NCBI GenBank assembly: GCA_039680605.1
Contig: JBDKTA010000025.1
Span: 1-64,000 of the forward strand
DNA length: 64,000 bases
Reading direction: 5' to 3'
Origin: Planctomycetaceae bacterium
GTDB lineage: Bacteria > Planctomycetota > Phycisphaerae > SM23-33
Shown one piece after another: positions 17,136 to 25,054 of this stretch (position 1 is the stretch's first letter; every line of letters starts with the position of its first letter). The notes beneath the pieces are model-generated. The model had not been told where the DNA came from. It was given only the letters and a program-made list of their open reading frames with translations, and ran no database searches. The position numbers were made by a program, and so were the translations under genes.

Positions 17136-18049
17136 CGATCCTGACCAACACAGCTTTGGGTACCTACCGCCTCTGCCCTCGCAAGTATCGCAACCGCTAC
17201 CTCTACAGGCTGGTGCGGGCGCGCAGGGCGGTGGCCTTGCGATTTGGTTCGGCGTTCCATGCGGGCCTGGATATGTTCAACAAGGGCTCGCCCTCAATGG
17301 TCGTCTTGGCCTGGCTTAAGTCCGCCTACGACATCTGCCCCGACTGGGCGGAGCCGGCTGATTGGCAGGTCGAGTACCAGACGCTGAGGCAGCTTCTGGA
17401 GGCGCACTTCTGGCGGTACTCGAAAGACAACCTTGAGCTGATGGCCAGCGAAACGACCTTCAGCATCCCTCTCGTGGATCCGGCGACTCAGTTGGTAAGC
17501 GAGCTTTTCAGCCTAGCCGGCAAGATCGACGCCATCGTTCGCATGGACGACGGACGGCTTGCCCTGCTGGAGTACAAAACCGCCGGCGAAGACATCGGCC
17601 CAAACAGCGATTACTGGCAGCGGCTGCACGCCGACAGCCAGCTCTCCCTGTACATCCTGGCGGCGCGGGCGGCGGGCTATGACGTTTCGACGTGTCTTTA
17701 TGACGTCACCCGCAAGCCCACCATCCGCTGCAAGAAGACCGAGACGCCCGAGCAGTACAGCACGCGCCTCTATGAAGACATCAATGAGCGGCCCGAGTAC
17801 TACTTCCAGCGCCGCGAGATTCCGACCCTGGAAGATGAACTGCGGGAGTTCCAGGTCGAGCTGTGGCAGCAGATCTGTGCCCTCCAGGATTCGATGGCGC
17901 ACGGGCGCTGGTATCGCAACATCAATCGAATGACCTGCGCGTACTGCGAGTACAGCGAACTGTGCTTCAACAACATCCACGTCGATCCGGGGCAGACGCC
18001 CCTTGGCTTTGAGATTATCGCCGACCCGCATCCGGAACTGTCTGCCTGA
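17132..18049 (+). CDS. Cas4/RecB-type PD-(D/E)XK exonuclease
   Basis: A 305-residue nuclease of the PDDEXK_1 group. Catalytic residues are visible in AGKIDAIVRMDDGR (Asp) and ALLEYKTAG (E-x-K), about residues 130-155. One N-terminal cysteine (RLCPRKY) and three C-terminal cysteines (TCAYCEYSELCF) form the pattern that holds a 4Fe-4S cluster in Cas4/AddB proteins. It probably resects DNA ends for phage recombination. The start is inside the preceding stop (ATGA), and a RecA-like ATPase and SSB-like protein follow. Confidence 0.82.
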   Translation: MTILTNTALGTYRLCPRKYRNRYLYRLVRARRAVALRFGSAFHAGLDMFNKGSPSMVVLAWLKSAYDICPDWAEPADWQVEYQTLRQLLEAHFWRYSKDNLELMASETTFSIPLVDPATQLVSELFSLAGKIDAIVRMDDGRLALLEYKTAGEDIGPNSDYWQRLHADSQLSLYILAARAAGYDVSTCLYDVTRKPTIRCKKTETPEQYSTRLYEDINERPEYYFQRREIPTLEDELREFQVELWQQICALQDSMAHGRWYRNINRMTCAYCEYSELCFNNIHVDPGQTPLGFEIIADPHPELSA

Positions 18050-18085
18050 TGCGGCTGGGCATTTTGTACCAGAAAGGATTCTGTC

Positions 18086-18949
18086 ATGACTGCAGTAGGA
18101 GTACCCGCCCGAAGCACAATTCTCCACCGTCACGCGCCGCCCGTTCAGACGGCACAGGACCAAGTCGCCTTTGGGAGCATCCCCTCCGGCGCCGGCCACC
18201 GGATCGTTGTCTACGGCCCCGGCGGCGTTGGCAAGACTACGTGGTCCGTGACGGGGCCCCATCCCCTGGCCATCTTTGACCTGGAGGAATCGCTGCCGGT
18301 CCTGCGGGGGCAATTGCCCGAGCAGCTCCAGCAAGTGATCAACAACGTCGCGGCAATCCAGGACAGGAGCGGCGCTGAGGGTTGGCAGGGTCTGCGCGAT
18401 GCGCTGCATATGCGCGGCTGGGATCAGATCAAGACCATCGTAATCGACTCGGCGACCAAGGCCGAAGAGTGGGCGGCCGCCTGGGTGATCAAGAATGTAC
18501 CCCACGAGAAGGGCAACCGGATCGAGCGGATCGAGGATTACGGCTTCGGCAAAGGCTACTCGCACATCTACGAGACGTTCCTGGCGCTGCTGGGCGATCT
18601 TGACCAGCACGTGCGCGCGGGCCGCAATGTCGTGCTCATCGCGCACGACTGCACGGCCGAAGTGCCCAATCCCGCCGGCGAAGATTACATCCGTTACGAG
18701 CCCAGGCTCCAGAGTCCCGCCAGCGGCAAAAACTCGATCCGCCTGCGCGTGCGTGAGTGGGCCGATCACGTGCTCTTCATCGGCTACGACCTCGATGCCA
18801 AAGACGGCAAAGCCAAGGGCAGCGGTACCCGGACCATCTACCCGGTGGAACTGCCGCACTGCATGGCCAAGAGCCGCACGATGAGTGAGCCCATGCCCCT
18901 GAACAAGTTCGATACCGCCGTCTGGGCCCGCCTGCTGGGCCAGAAATAG
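18086..18949 (+). CDS. Sak4-like RecA-fold ATPase (AAA_24)
   Basis: A 287-residue ATPase. Walker A is VYGPGGVGKTT (residues about 42-52). A Walker B-like strand is TIVIDSATKAEEW, and later VVLIAHD is typical of AAA_24 phage nucleotide-binding proteins. Sak4 members are single-strand annealing/recombination proteins that work with an SSB. The placement between a Cas4-like nuclease and an SSB-like protein matches such a module. An additional role in replication cannot be excluded. Confidence 0.78.
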   Translation: MTAVGVPARSTILHRHAPPVQTAQDQVAFGSIPSGAGHRIVVYGPGGVGKTTWSVTGPHPLAIFDLEESLPVLRGQLPEQLQQVINNVAAIQDRSGAEGWQGLRDALHMRGWDQIKTIVIDSATKAEEWAAAWVIKNVPHEKGNRIERIEDYGFGKGYSHIYETFLALLGDLDQHVRAGRNVVLIAHDCTAEVPNPAGEDYIRYEPRLQSPASGKNSIRLRVREWADHVLFIGYDLDAKDGKAKGSGTRTIYPVELPHCMAKSRTMSEPMPLNKFDTAVWARLLGQK

Positions 18950-18961
18950 GAGTTGTGTGCA

Positions 18962-19699
18962 ATGCTTCCTAACCGTGAAGGCCTGTTCAATGCGTACCCG
19001 CTCGATATCGGGATCACCCAGAGTGGTCCCAATAACCTGCTGACGTGCTCGATTCTGCTGCGGCTGTATGAGGAGCTTTCCAATGGCAGTTGGATCGACT
19101 GCTCTGCAGAAGGCATGGAGATCACCGGCTACTTCTATCTGGAGAAGAAAGACGGCGCTCTCAATACCACTGCCATCGACTCGCTCAAGGCGTCTTTGGG
19201 CTGGGACGGGCGCGACCCGTTCTGGATGCAGGACAATGCCGAGAATCTGCGCGAAAAGCCCGTGCAGGTGAAGCTGGGCGCCGAGCAGTACAACGGCAAG
19301 ACCCGCATCAAGGTCCAGTTCCTCAATCCCCACGGCAGTTCGGCCGCCGGCGTGAGCAAGGGCGACGATGTCCTGCGCCGGACGATCAATACCCGCCTTG
19401 GCGCACGCTTGCGTGCCCAGGCTGGCGGCACGCCGGCGCCGGCACAGACCCCGCCCCCGCGGCCTGCTCAGGCTCCCGCGCCGGCGGCTTCGGCAGCTCC
19501 GGCGACGGCGACCATGGAGCAGGCATGGGCAGAGTTCTGCAAGCACTGCCCCGCGCCCAAATGGGACCAGCAGGCCATTGAGGGCGAGTGGTTCAGAATC
19601 CTCGGTGAACTCTTCCCCGCCAAGCAGCCCGCTGAACTGACCAGTGCCGACTGGGCGGTCATGCTCGCCCAGGGGCCGGGCAGGATCATTCCGTTCTGA
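18962..19699 (+). CDS. putative single-stranded-DNA-binding-like phage protein
   Basis: A 245-residue protein. The first 140 residues look beta-rich and could be an OB-like or DUF669-like domain (MEITGYFYLEKKDG; KPVQVKLGAEQYNGKTRIKVQFLNP). A long Ala/Pro linker follows at about residues 155-185, then a helical tail. ATG 18962 has AGGAG nine bases upstream and is preferred to a TTG at 18953. The SSB assignment rests mainly on neighbours (Cas4-like nuclease, Sak4-like ATPase, primase). Confidence 0.55.
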   Translation: MLPNREGLFNAYPLDIGITQSGPNNLLTCSILLRLYEELSNGSWIDCSAEGMEITGYFYLEKKDGALNTTAIDSLKASLGWDGRDPFWMQDNAENLREKPVQVKLGAEQYNGKTRIKVQFLNPHGSSAAGVSKGDDVLRRTINTRLGARLRAQAGGTPAPAQTPPPRPAQAPAPAASAAPATATMEQAWAEFCKHCPAPKWDQQAIEGEWFRILGELFPAKQPAELTSADWAVMLAQGPGRIIPF

Positions 19700-19717
19700 T
19701 CGGGAGTCTGCGCACGG

Positions 19718-19927
19718 ATGAGCGAGGCGTGGGCAAAGGAGTGCCCTATGCGGACCAGAGTCAAGGAAAGGACACTCAAGGACCAGCGCGAGGTCGCGCG
19801 GCGGCTGCGGGTGTACGTCTCGCAGGTCGAGCGCTGCGGGCGCATTACGCGCTGGCAGCCCAACGTGATGAACCCCGAGGTCAGGGATGACCGTTATGTG
19901 CCGGAACCGTCGAAAGAGGATGATTGA
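19718..19927 (+). CDS. small hypothetical basic protein
   Basis: A 69-residue highly charged protein rich in arginine (TRVKERTLKDQREVARRLRVY), with no recognised domain. It overlaps the following small gene by 41 bases in another frame. Coding status is supported only by operon position and by a GGGAG upstream of the ATG. Confidence 0.45.
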   Translation: MSEAWAKECPMRTRVKERTLKDQREVARRLRVYVSQVERCGRITRWQPNVMNPEVRDDRYVPEPSKEDD

Positions 19928-20087
19928 AAAGTCCAAGGCCGCCAAGGAAGGCCGTCGGATGCACGCGTTTTACGTTGGCTTCTGGGCCGCCCGTCGCGGC
20001 GGCGGGAGCAACCCCTTCCCTGCAGGCAGCGAGAAAGCCACCTGCTGGCAGGCTGGCTGGGAGTTTGCGCAGGAGACCCAGCAATGA
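19887..20087 (+). CDS. small Rmf/CrpP-like protein
   Basis: A 66-residue protein whose core (AFYVGFWAARRGGGSNPFPAG, then CWQAGWEFAQE) fits the ribosome-modulation-factor-like pattern of Gly, aromatic and WxxGW residues. Rmf dimerises ribosomes in stationary phase; phage and plasmid relatives (CrpP-like) have other or unknown roles. The start could be ATG 19887, 19896 or 19920. It overlaps the VRR-NUC gene by four bases. Confidence 0.55.
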   Translation: MTVMCRNRRKRMIEKSKAAKEGRRMHAFYVGFWAARRGGGSNPFPAGSEKATCWQAGWEFAQETQQ

Positions 20088-20443
20088 GCCTGCGCGCCTC
20101 CGACGTCTTCCGCACCACCAGGGCCAGACAGAAGCCCGAGCGCGAGGTACAGCGGGCGATCCTGGGCTATCTCCGCTCCATCGGGGCACTGGTGGCCGTC
20201 ACAGACGCCGGGGCGGCATATCGCGCCGGCTCATGGGGTGCTGACACAGTGCCGGCCGGATGGCCGGACATCACGGGTCTGCTTCCCGACGGCCGCTTCA
20301 TTGGCGTCGAGTGCAAAGCCCCAGGCGGCCGCCAGTCGCCGGTGCAGAAGTTCATGGAGCAGGAGATCGAGCACCGCTGCGGGCTCTACGTGCTGGCCTG
20401 CAGTATCGACGACGTGCGGGAGGCAATCGAACGCGATGGATGA
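20084..20443 (+). CDS. VRR-NUC domain nuclease
   Basis: A 119-residue stand-alone VRR-NUC protein. The catalytic signature is AGWPDITGLLPDGRFIGVECKA (PD...E-x-K, about residues 58-80), with GRQSPVQKFMEQEI after it. Phage members process branched DNA or resolve replication/recombination intermediates. It is coupled at both ends, by an ATGA overlap upstream and an 8-base overlap with the primase-helicase. Confidence 0.88.
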   Translation: MSLRASDVFRTTRARQKPEREVQRAILGYLRSIGALVAVTDAGAAYRAGSWGADTVPAGWPDITGLLPDGRFIGVECKAPGGRQSPVQKFMEQEIEHRCGLYVLACSIDDVREAIERDG

Positions 20444-22655
20444 TCCCGTGCAGGAAATCCTGGAGCGTCTGGACGGGGCCAAGCAGGTCGGGCCAGACCA
20501 GTGGCAGGCTCGCTGCCCCGCGCATGAGGATGATCATCCCAGCCTGCGCGTTGGCCGGGGCGCCGACGGGCGAGTGCTGCTCAATTGCCGCGCCGGCTGC
20601 GCGACGATGGAAATCTGCAAAGCGCTGGGCCTATCCGCCAGCGCTCTCTTTCCCCCTGGCCAGAAGAAATGCTCTGCCGGCACCACAATCGTCGCCACGT
20701 ATGATTACCGCGACGCACACGGAAATCTGCTCTTCCAGAGCGTGCGGTTTGAGCCTAAGAAGTTCCGCCAGCGACGGCCTGACGGCAATGGGGGCTGGCT
20801 TTGGGAACTGGGCGATACGCCGCGGGTGCTCTATCGCCTGGTCGAACTCCTGGCCGCCGATCCGGCCCAGTGGGTGTTCATCGTCGAGGGCGAGAAGGAT
20901 GCGGACAATCTCGCCGCGGTGGGCCTGGTGGCCACTACCAATCCACAGGGAGCCTGTAAGTGGGGCAAGCTCTCCGACGACAGCGCGCTGCACGGCCGCC
21001 GCGTGGCGATTCTGCCTGACAGAGATGCGCCCGGTCGCAAGCACGCCCAGGACGTCGCCCAGCGCCTCAGGGGCAAGGCGGCACAGGTCAAGGTGCTCGA
21101 ACTGCCTGGCGACGGCAAAGATGCCTCTGACTGGCTGGCTGCCGGCGGGACGGCGGCAGAACTGCTGGCGCTGGTCGAGGCGGCGCCCGCTTACGAACAG
21201 CCCGTCGAGCCTGAAATCGCCGCCGCTACTGCCCCCGATGAGCCCATGGTCAAACTGGGCGAGCATGATCCGGCCACAGGTCGGCTCGTGTTGTCGCCCC
21301 GCCGCACGCTGCCCACCGCCGACGCGTTCATCAACGCCTTCCACAGCCACCCTGAGGGCCGGACCATTCATGGCCACGGCGGGGTGTTCATGGTCTGGCG
21401 GGATAATCGGTTCATAGAGGCCGAAGACCAGGCGGTGCGCAAGCAGCTCCAGTCCTGGCTGCACGAGGCGCTGCGATATGTGTTCGACAAGAAAACGAAC
21501 CAGATGGAACTGGTGGACTTCGAGTCCAATCCCACCACGATCAATGCCGCACTGGAATCGCTGCGAGTCCGGGCGCATCTGCCGGCCTCCATCGTTCCGC
21601 CGGCGTGGCTGGACGAAAATCCCCAGCGCCCGCCGGCGACGGAGATTCTGCCGTGCAGGTCATACAACCTGCATATCCCCTCAGAGACGGTACTGCCGCC
21701 GACGCCGGCGTTGTTCACCACCAACGCCCTGGACTTCGACTTCGACCGCGCCGCCCCCTGGCCGGAAGCATGGCTGGATTTCCTGGCGCAGCTTTGGGGT
21801 GACGATCAGCAGTCCATCGCGTTGCTCCAGGAGTGGTTTGGGTACTGCCTGACCGCCGACACCAGTCAGCAGAAGATGCTGCTGCTGGTTGGCCCCAAGC
21901 GATCGGGCAAGGGCACCATCGGGCGCATCCTGAGCCGCCTGATCGGCCCAGCCAACGTCTCCGGCCCGACCACCAGCGGCCTGGCCGGGCCGTTTGGCCT
22001 GCAGCCTCTGGTCGGCAAGAGCCTGGCCATCGTCTCGGACGCCCGCTTCACCGGCAATGACGTGGGGACGGTGATCGAGCGGCTCTTGTGCATCAGCGGG
22101 GAAGACAACCTCACCATCGAACGAAAGTTCCTGCCGGCGCTGACCATGAAGCTGCCGACTCGGTTTGTATTCCTGACCAACGAACTGCCGCGGATTAACG
22201 ACGCCAGCGGCGCCCTGGCCAACCGATTCCTGCTTCTGACGCTTCGCCAGAGCTTCTACGGCCATGAAGACACGCACTTGACGAGCAAGCTCATGTCGGA
22301 GCTTCCTGGGATCCTGCTGTGGGCTCTGCAGGGATGGGTGCATCTGCATGATCGGGGATATTTCGAACTGCCCCAAAGTTCCAGGGACCTGCTGCAGGAC
22401 GTGGAGGAACTGTCCAGTCCTGTCGGGGCGTTCGTCCGCGACTGCTGCACGGTCGCCGTCGGCAATCGCTCGCGTGTGGAGGATCTTTATGCAGCCTGGA
22501 AGGGCTGGTGTCAGAAAGACGGCCGTAACACAACCTCAACTCGCCAGACGTTCGGTCGCGATCTTCTGGCGGCCGTGCCGGGGCTGACAACTCGGAGAAA
22601 TCAGCATACCGGGCGTTTCTACGAGGGTATCTCGCTGAGCGAGGGGGTCGCATGA
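20436..22655 (+). CDS. phage primase-helicase (CHC2 zinc finger, TOPRIM, SF3 helicase)
   Basis: A 739-residue replication protein. A zinc-binding CHC2-like finger uses C27, H30, C51 and C55 (CPAHEDDHPSL; NCRAGC). The TOPRIM catalytic segment is FIVEGEKDAD (about 148-157) with a DRD at 195-197. The D5/P4-like helicase has Walker A GPKRSGKGT near residue 488 and arginine-finger region LANRFLLL. It would lay primers and unwind DNA at the phage origin. ATG 20436 is chosen because upstream sequence belongs to the VRR-NUC gene. An iteron-like array begins right at its 3' end. Confidence 0.9.
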   Translation: MDDPVQEILERLDGAKQVGPDQWQARCPAHEDDHPSLRVGRGADGRVLLNCRAGCATMEICKALGLSASALFPPGQKKCSAGTTIVATYDYRDAHGNLLFQSVRFEPKKFRQRRPDGNGGWLWELGDTPRVLYRLVELLAADPAQWVFIVEGEKDADNLAAVGLVATTNPQGACKWGKLSDDSALHGRRVAILPDRDAPGRKHAQDVAQRLRGKAAQVKVLELPGDGKDASDWLAAGGTAAELLALVEAAPAYEQPVEPEIAAATAPDEPMVKLGEHDPATGRLVLSPRRTLPTADAFINAFHSHPEGRTIHGHGGVFMVWRDNRFIEAEDQAVRKQLQSWLHEALRYVFDKKTNQMELVDFESNPTTINAALESLRVRAHLPASIVPPAWLDENPQRPPATEILPCRSYNLHIPSETVLPPTPALFTTNALDFDFDRAAPWPEAWLDFLAQLWGDDQQSIALLQEWFGYCLTADTSQQKMLLLVGPKRSGKGTIGRILSRLIGPANVSGPTTSGLAGPFGLQPLVGKSLAIVSDARFTGNDVGTVIERLLCISGEDNLTIERKFLPALTMKLPTRFVFLTNELPRINDASGALANRFLLLTLRQSFYGHEDTHLTSKLMSELPGILLWALQGWVHLHDRGYFELPQSSRDLLQDVEELSSPVGAFVRDCCTVAVGNRSRVEDLYAAWKGWCQKDGRNTTSTRQTFGRDLLAAVPGLTTRRNQHTGRFYEGISLSEGVA

Positions 22656-22860
22656 GCAAAAAGTACCGCACAGTACCGGACAGGTACCGCACAGTACCGC
22701 AGTCACTGCTGGTGAGATACGCCAGACGCAATAAAGACTTACAGCTCAAGTACCGCACAGTACCGCACATTTCCCTATATACCGCGTGTGTGCGCGCGCA
22801 CGCGCGTACGCGCACGCGCGCGCGATACGCGCCAGGAGACAATAGGAGATACCGCGGTAC
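22652..22860. other. candidate replication origin: iterons plus Z-DNA tract
   Basis: Three copies of GTACCGCACAGTACCG lie at 22663-22678, 22684-22699 and 22750-22765. Each holds two GTACCG hexamers 10 bases apart. An AT-rich patch (22767-22781) and a perfect 42-nt alternating pyrimidine-purine tract (22783-22824) follow, then a TACCGCGGTA palindrome near 22850. An 84-codon frame crosses the region (22652-22906), but its repeated YRTVP and Arg-rich peptide looks like a by-product of the repeats. Confidence 0.6.
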
Positions 22861-22898
22861 TTCGCGGCACCGGCCGGCACTGGTCAAAGGGGCCGGTC

Positions 22899-23228
22899 AT
22901 GTATGAGTTCTCGACGGCCCGCAAGCCCAAGGCTGCGCCGCCGCCCTCGGCGCCTCCTGTCGTGCCCGTTTGGCCGGTACCCCAGCCCGTGACGCTGCTG
23001 CGGTACTGCCGCTGCACGGACTGCCAGAAGTTCTTCAGCTCCGCCGGCCAGTACTACTGCGACGACTATATCGGCGGCACGAAAGTGGTATGGGGCACCG
23101 GTGAGAGGTTCTGCGATCCGCCGCCCGATTCCTGGCACTACTGTGCGGGCTATGACGGCCCGCTGATCAGCAAGGAGGTCATGGCGTGGCCCAAGGGCCA
23201 AGAGAGGAGCAGCAATGCAGGCACGTGA
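22899..23228 (+). CDS. hypothetical cysteine-rich protein
   Basis: A 109-residue protein with a Pro/Ala-rich N-terminus and many cysteines (RYCRCTDCQKFF; YYCDDY; RFCDPP; HYCAGY), probably a metal-binding fold. ATG 22899 follows AAAGGGG. The function is unknown. Position after the primase suggests an early phage accessory gene. Confidence 0.6.
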   Translation: MYEFSTARKPKAAPPPSAPPVVPVWPVPQPVTLLRYCRCTDCQKFFSSAGQYYCDDYIGGTKVVWGTGERFCDPPPDSWHYCAGYDGPLISKEVMAWPKGQERSSNAGT

Positions 23229-23382
23229 ACTGGCCAAACTGGTCAAGGCGATGCGGGACAAGCAGAAGGAGTTCTTTCGGGCTCACGAGCCCCAGGTGCT
23301 CCAGCAAGCCAAGGCTCTGGAGCGTCAGGTGGATCAAGTTATCGAGAAGGCCCTGAGCGGGCAGGCGGGTCTGTTCGAGTAA
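23215..23382 (+). CDS. small coiled-coil phage protein
   Basis: A 55-residue protein (begins MQARELAKLVKAMRDKQKEF, ends GQAGLFE) with heptad-like helices. ATG 23215 has a strong GAGGAG six bases upstream and overlaps the preceding gene by 14 bases. The C-terminal QAGLFE resembles the tail of proteins that bind the sliding clamp (QxxLF), a weak but notable hint. Confidence 0.55.
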   Translation: MQARELAKLVKAMRDKQKEFFRAHEPQVLQQAKALERQVDQVIEKALSGQAGLFE

Positions 23383-23507
23383 GCGCGGCAGAGTGCATTC
23401 CAGTGCGTATGACCAAGGCCATTTGGATTTTGAGGCCCAAGATGGCCCACAGCACAGAGAATCATGCCGTATCCGACACAGTCCCCAATGCAACGAAGGG
23501 AATCCAG

Positions 23508-23870
23508 ATGAGCATCGATATTATGAAAGACGAGCTATTGACGTTGGCGGAAGCAGCTAAATGCCTGCCCCTGATCAGGAGCAAGAAGATCGCTGTGTCA
23601 ACATTGTGGAGATGGTGCGTGAAGGGTATGGCCGGCGTCTATTTAGAGTACGCAAGGATAGGCCATCGCATTTTCACCTCCAGGGAAGCAATGAATACCT
23701 TTGCACTCGCCCATGCGGTGGTCCGTCGCCACAAGTTCGCCAAGGCAGAGGCAGAAGCCGTTGATGCAGCTTTCACGGAACATCTACGAAAGGACCGCCC
23801 CAGGACAGAACGCCAACGACAGCGAGACTTGGCGGAAGCAGACCGTATCCTGAATGAGGCTGGAATCTGA
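23508..23870 (+). CDS. second DUF1580-family protein
   Basis: A 120-residue paralogue of the protein at 16057: both start MxIDI and share STLWRWCVKGMAGVYLEY / TIWRWCRIGIHGVRLEY and a C-terminal RILNEAGI / KRLEEAGI. AAGGGA precedes ATG 23508. It borders the reversed AbiE locus. It may be a DNA-binding regulator, by analogy with the helix-turn-helix-like core. Confidence 0.72.
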   Translation: MSIDIMKDELLTLAEAAKCLPLIRSKKIAVSTLWRWCVKGMAGVYLEYARIGHRIFTSREAMNTFALAHAVVRRHKFAKAEAEAVDAAFTEHLRKDRPRTERQRQRDLAEADRILNEAGI

Positions 23871-24133
23871 TAACAAGCTAGATCGGACCAGTCGAACTGC
23901 TGTAACCGGACCTGTCTCAGCAAAGCCACAAAGTGTATCGAAGAGGTCTTGTCGGATATGGCCTTCCCTCGAATGGCAATGCTGAGGCAGGTTCGGCTTG
24001 GCGGCGGTGTGTTGGAGGCCGACGAGTTGAGCAGCGGATGCAAGCTGTGGGTCCCTCCTGGCTTGTGAAGAGCGAAACCCCTCAGGGGGAACCACCCCGG
24101 CAGGGACTAATCTTTCTTTTCGTCGCCCGGTGC

Positions 24134-25054
24134 TCAGTGCTGCCACGGTCCCGGAGCTTGCCAGCGTTGAGGCAACCGCTGGTTGTCAGCGAGATGAGCC
24201 AAAACTGGACCGAGAAAGGCAGCAACGCCGGCAACAACTTCAACGAAGTTATCCGGGACGCCTGTGGGAGCGGATCGACGCACAAAGGCTGCCCACTGGG
24301 CCTGCTTTTCTTCCCGGTGCGCAAACTCGTTACTGAACGCAGTGGGATTGGCCGGAATGGGCGTGTTGCGCCGCTCGAACGTGCTGACGATAGCCTGAGC
24401 CAGCGTGGAGCCCTCGAATGCGAAGCCCTGTGCGAGATGCCAGATATCGGCGAAGTCCTTCATGCGACTGTTGAGGACATCGCGAGCGACCATGGCCTGG
24501 AGCTTCTCGGCAATCGAGGATTCAGGGCGATAGCCCATCATGGACACGCCAGGAAAATCCAGCAGGCCGGGCAGGTCCAATCGCTGAGGCTTTGGGATCG
24601 GCCGGTCGCTAAAGCCAATATCGATCTGGATGGATATCCGGGCGTTGCCCATCCGGCCCGTCAGCCTGACGCGCATGCCGTTGTACTCGGCATCCTCGGT
24701 GATCGGCACAGCCGTGACGCTCTGGGCATCGAACACGAGCCCGTCAATCGGCACGTCCTGCGCGGCGACTGCCTGGAACACCTTCACCAGGCTTTCCGCT
24801 TCGTTGCTTGTATGCCCAAGCAGGTCGATGTCCATGGTTGGCCGATACATCCGGCCGCTGCCGGTCCACGCCAAAAGGGCCAGTGCCCCCTTGAGGGTGA
24901 ACTGGCCGGCGAAGGGAGATGAGCTCAGGCGGTAGAGAAAACGCTCCATCGCGAAGCGTTGCTGCAGGTCGTTGTAGGGGCGGCCCTTTTCCTTTGCGAT
25001 CTTGAGCAGACGGTCGTGGACCGACCGCGCCATGTTGCGGACAGTATCGCTCAC
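24134..25054 (-). CDS. abiEii: AbiEii-type nucleotidyltransferase toxin
   Basis: A 306-residue type IV toxin of the AbiEii/AbiGii family, a DNA-polymerase-beta-like nucleotidyltransferase. The family signature is KGALALLAW followed by RPTMDIDLLG (about residues 55-80). FxDxxD-like downstream residues occur in RMKDFADIWHLA. Known AbiEii proteins arrest growth by modifying tRNA or related targets with NTPs. Its start overlaps the antitoxin stop by four bases. The locus runs against the surrounding phage operons, typical of prophage-borne anti-phage cargo. Confidence 0.9.
   Translation of the reverse strand: MSDTVRNMARSVHDRLLKIAKEKGRPYNDLQQRFAMERFLYRLSSSPFAGQFTLKGALALLAWTGSGRMYRPTMDIDLLGHTSNEAESLVKVFQAVAAQDVPIDGLVFDAQSVTAVPITEDAEYNGMRVRLTGRMGNARISIQIDIGFSDRPIPKPQRLDLPGLLDFPGVSMMGYRPESSIAEKLQAMVARDVLNSRMKDFADIWHLAQGFAFEGSTLAQAIVSTFERRNTPIPANPTAFSNEFAHREEKQAQWAAFVRRSAPTGVPDNFVEVVAGVAAFLGPVLAHLADNQRLPQRWQAPGPWQH

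Noticed and set aside
17513-19945. 810-codon minus-strand open frame
   Set aside because: Lies opposite three recognisable plus-strand genes with Walker and nuclease motifs; a shadow of codon bias.
22652-22906. 84-codon frame with repeated YRTVP peptide as a gene
   Set aside because: Peptide repeats and Arg runs are explained by the DNA repeats and the alternating tract; kept as a candidate origin instead, though its ATGA overlap with the primase gene leaves some doubt.
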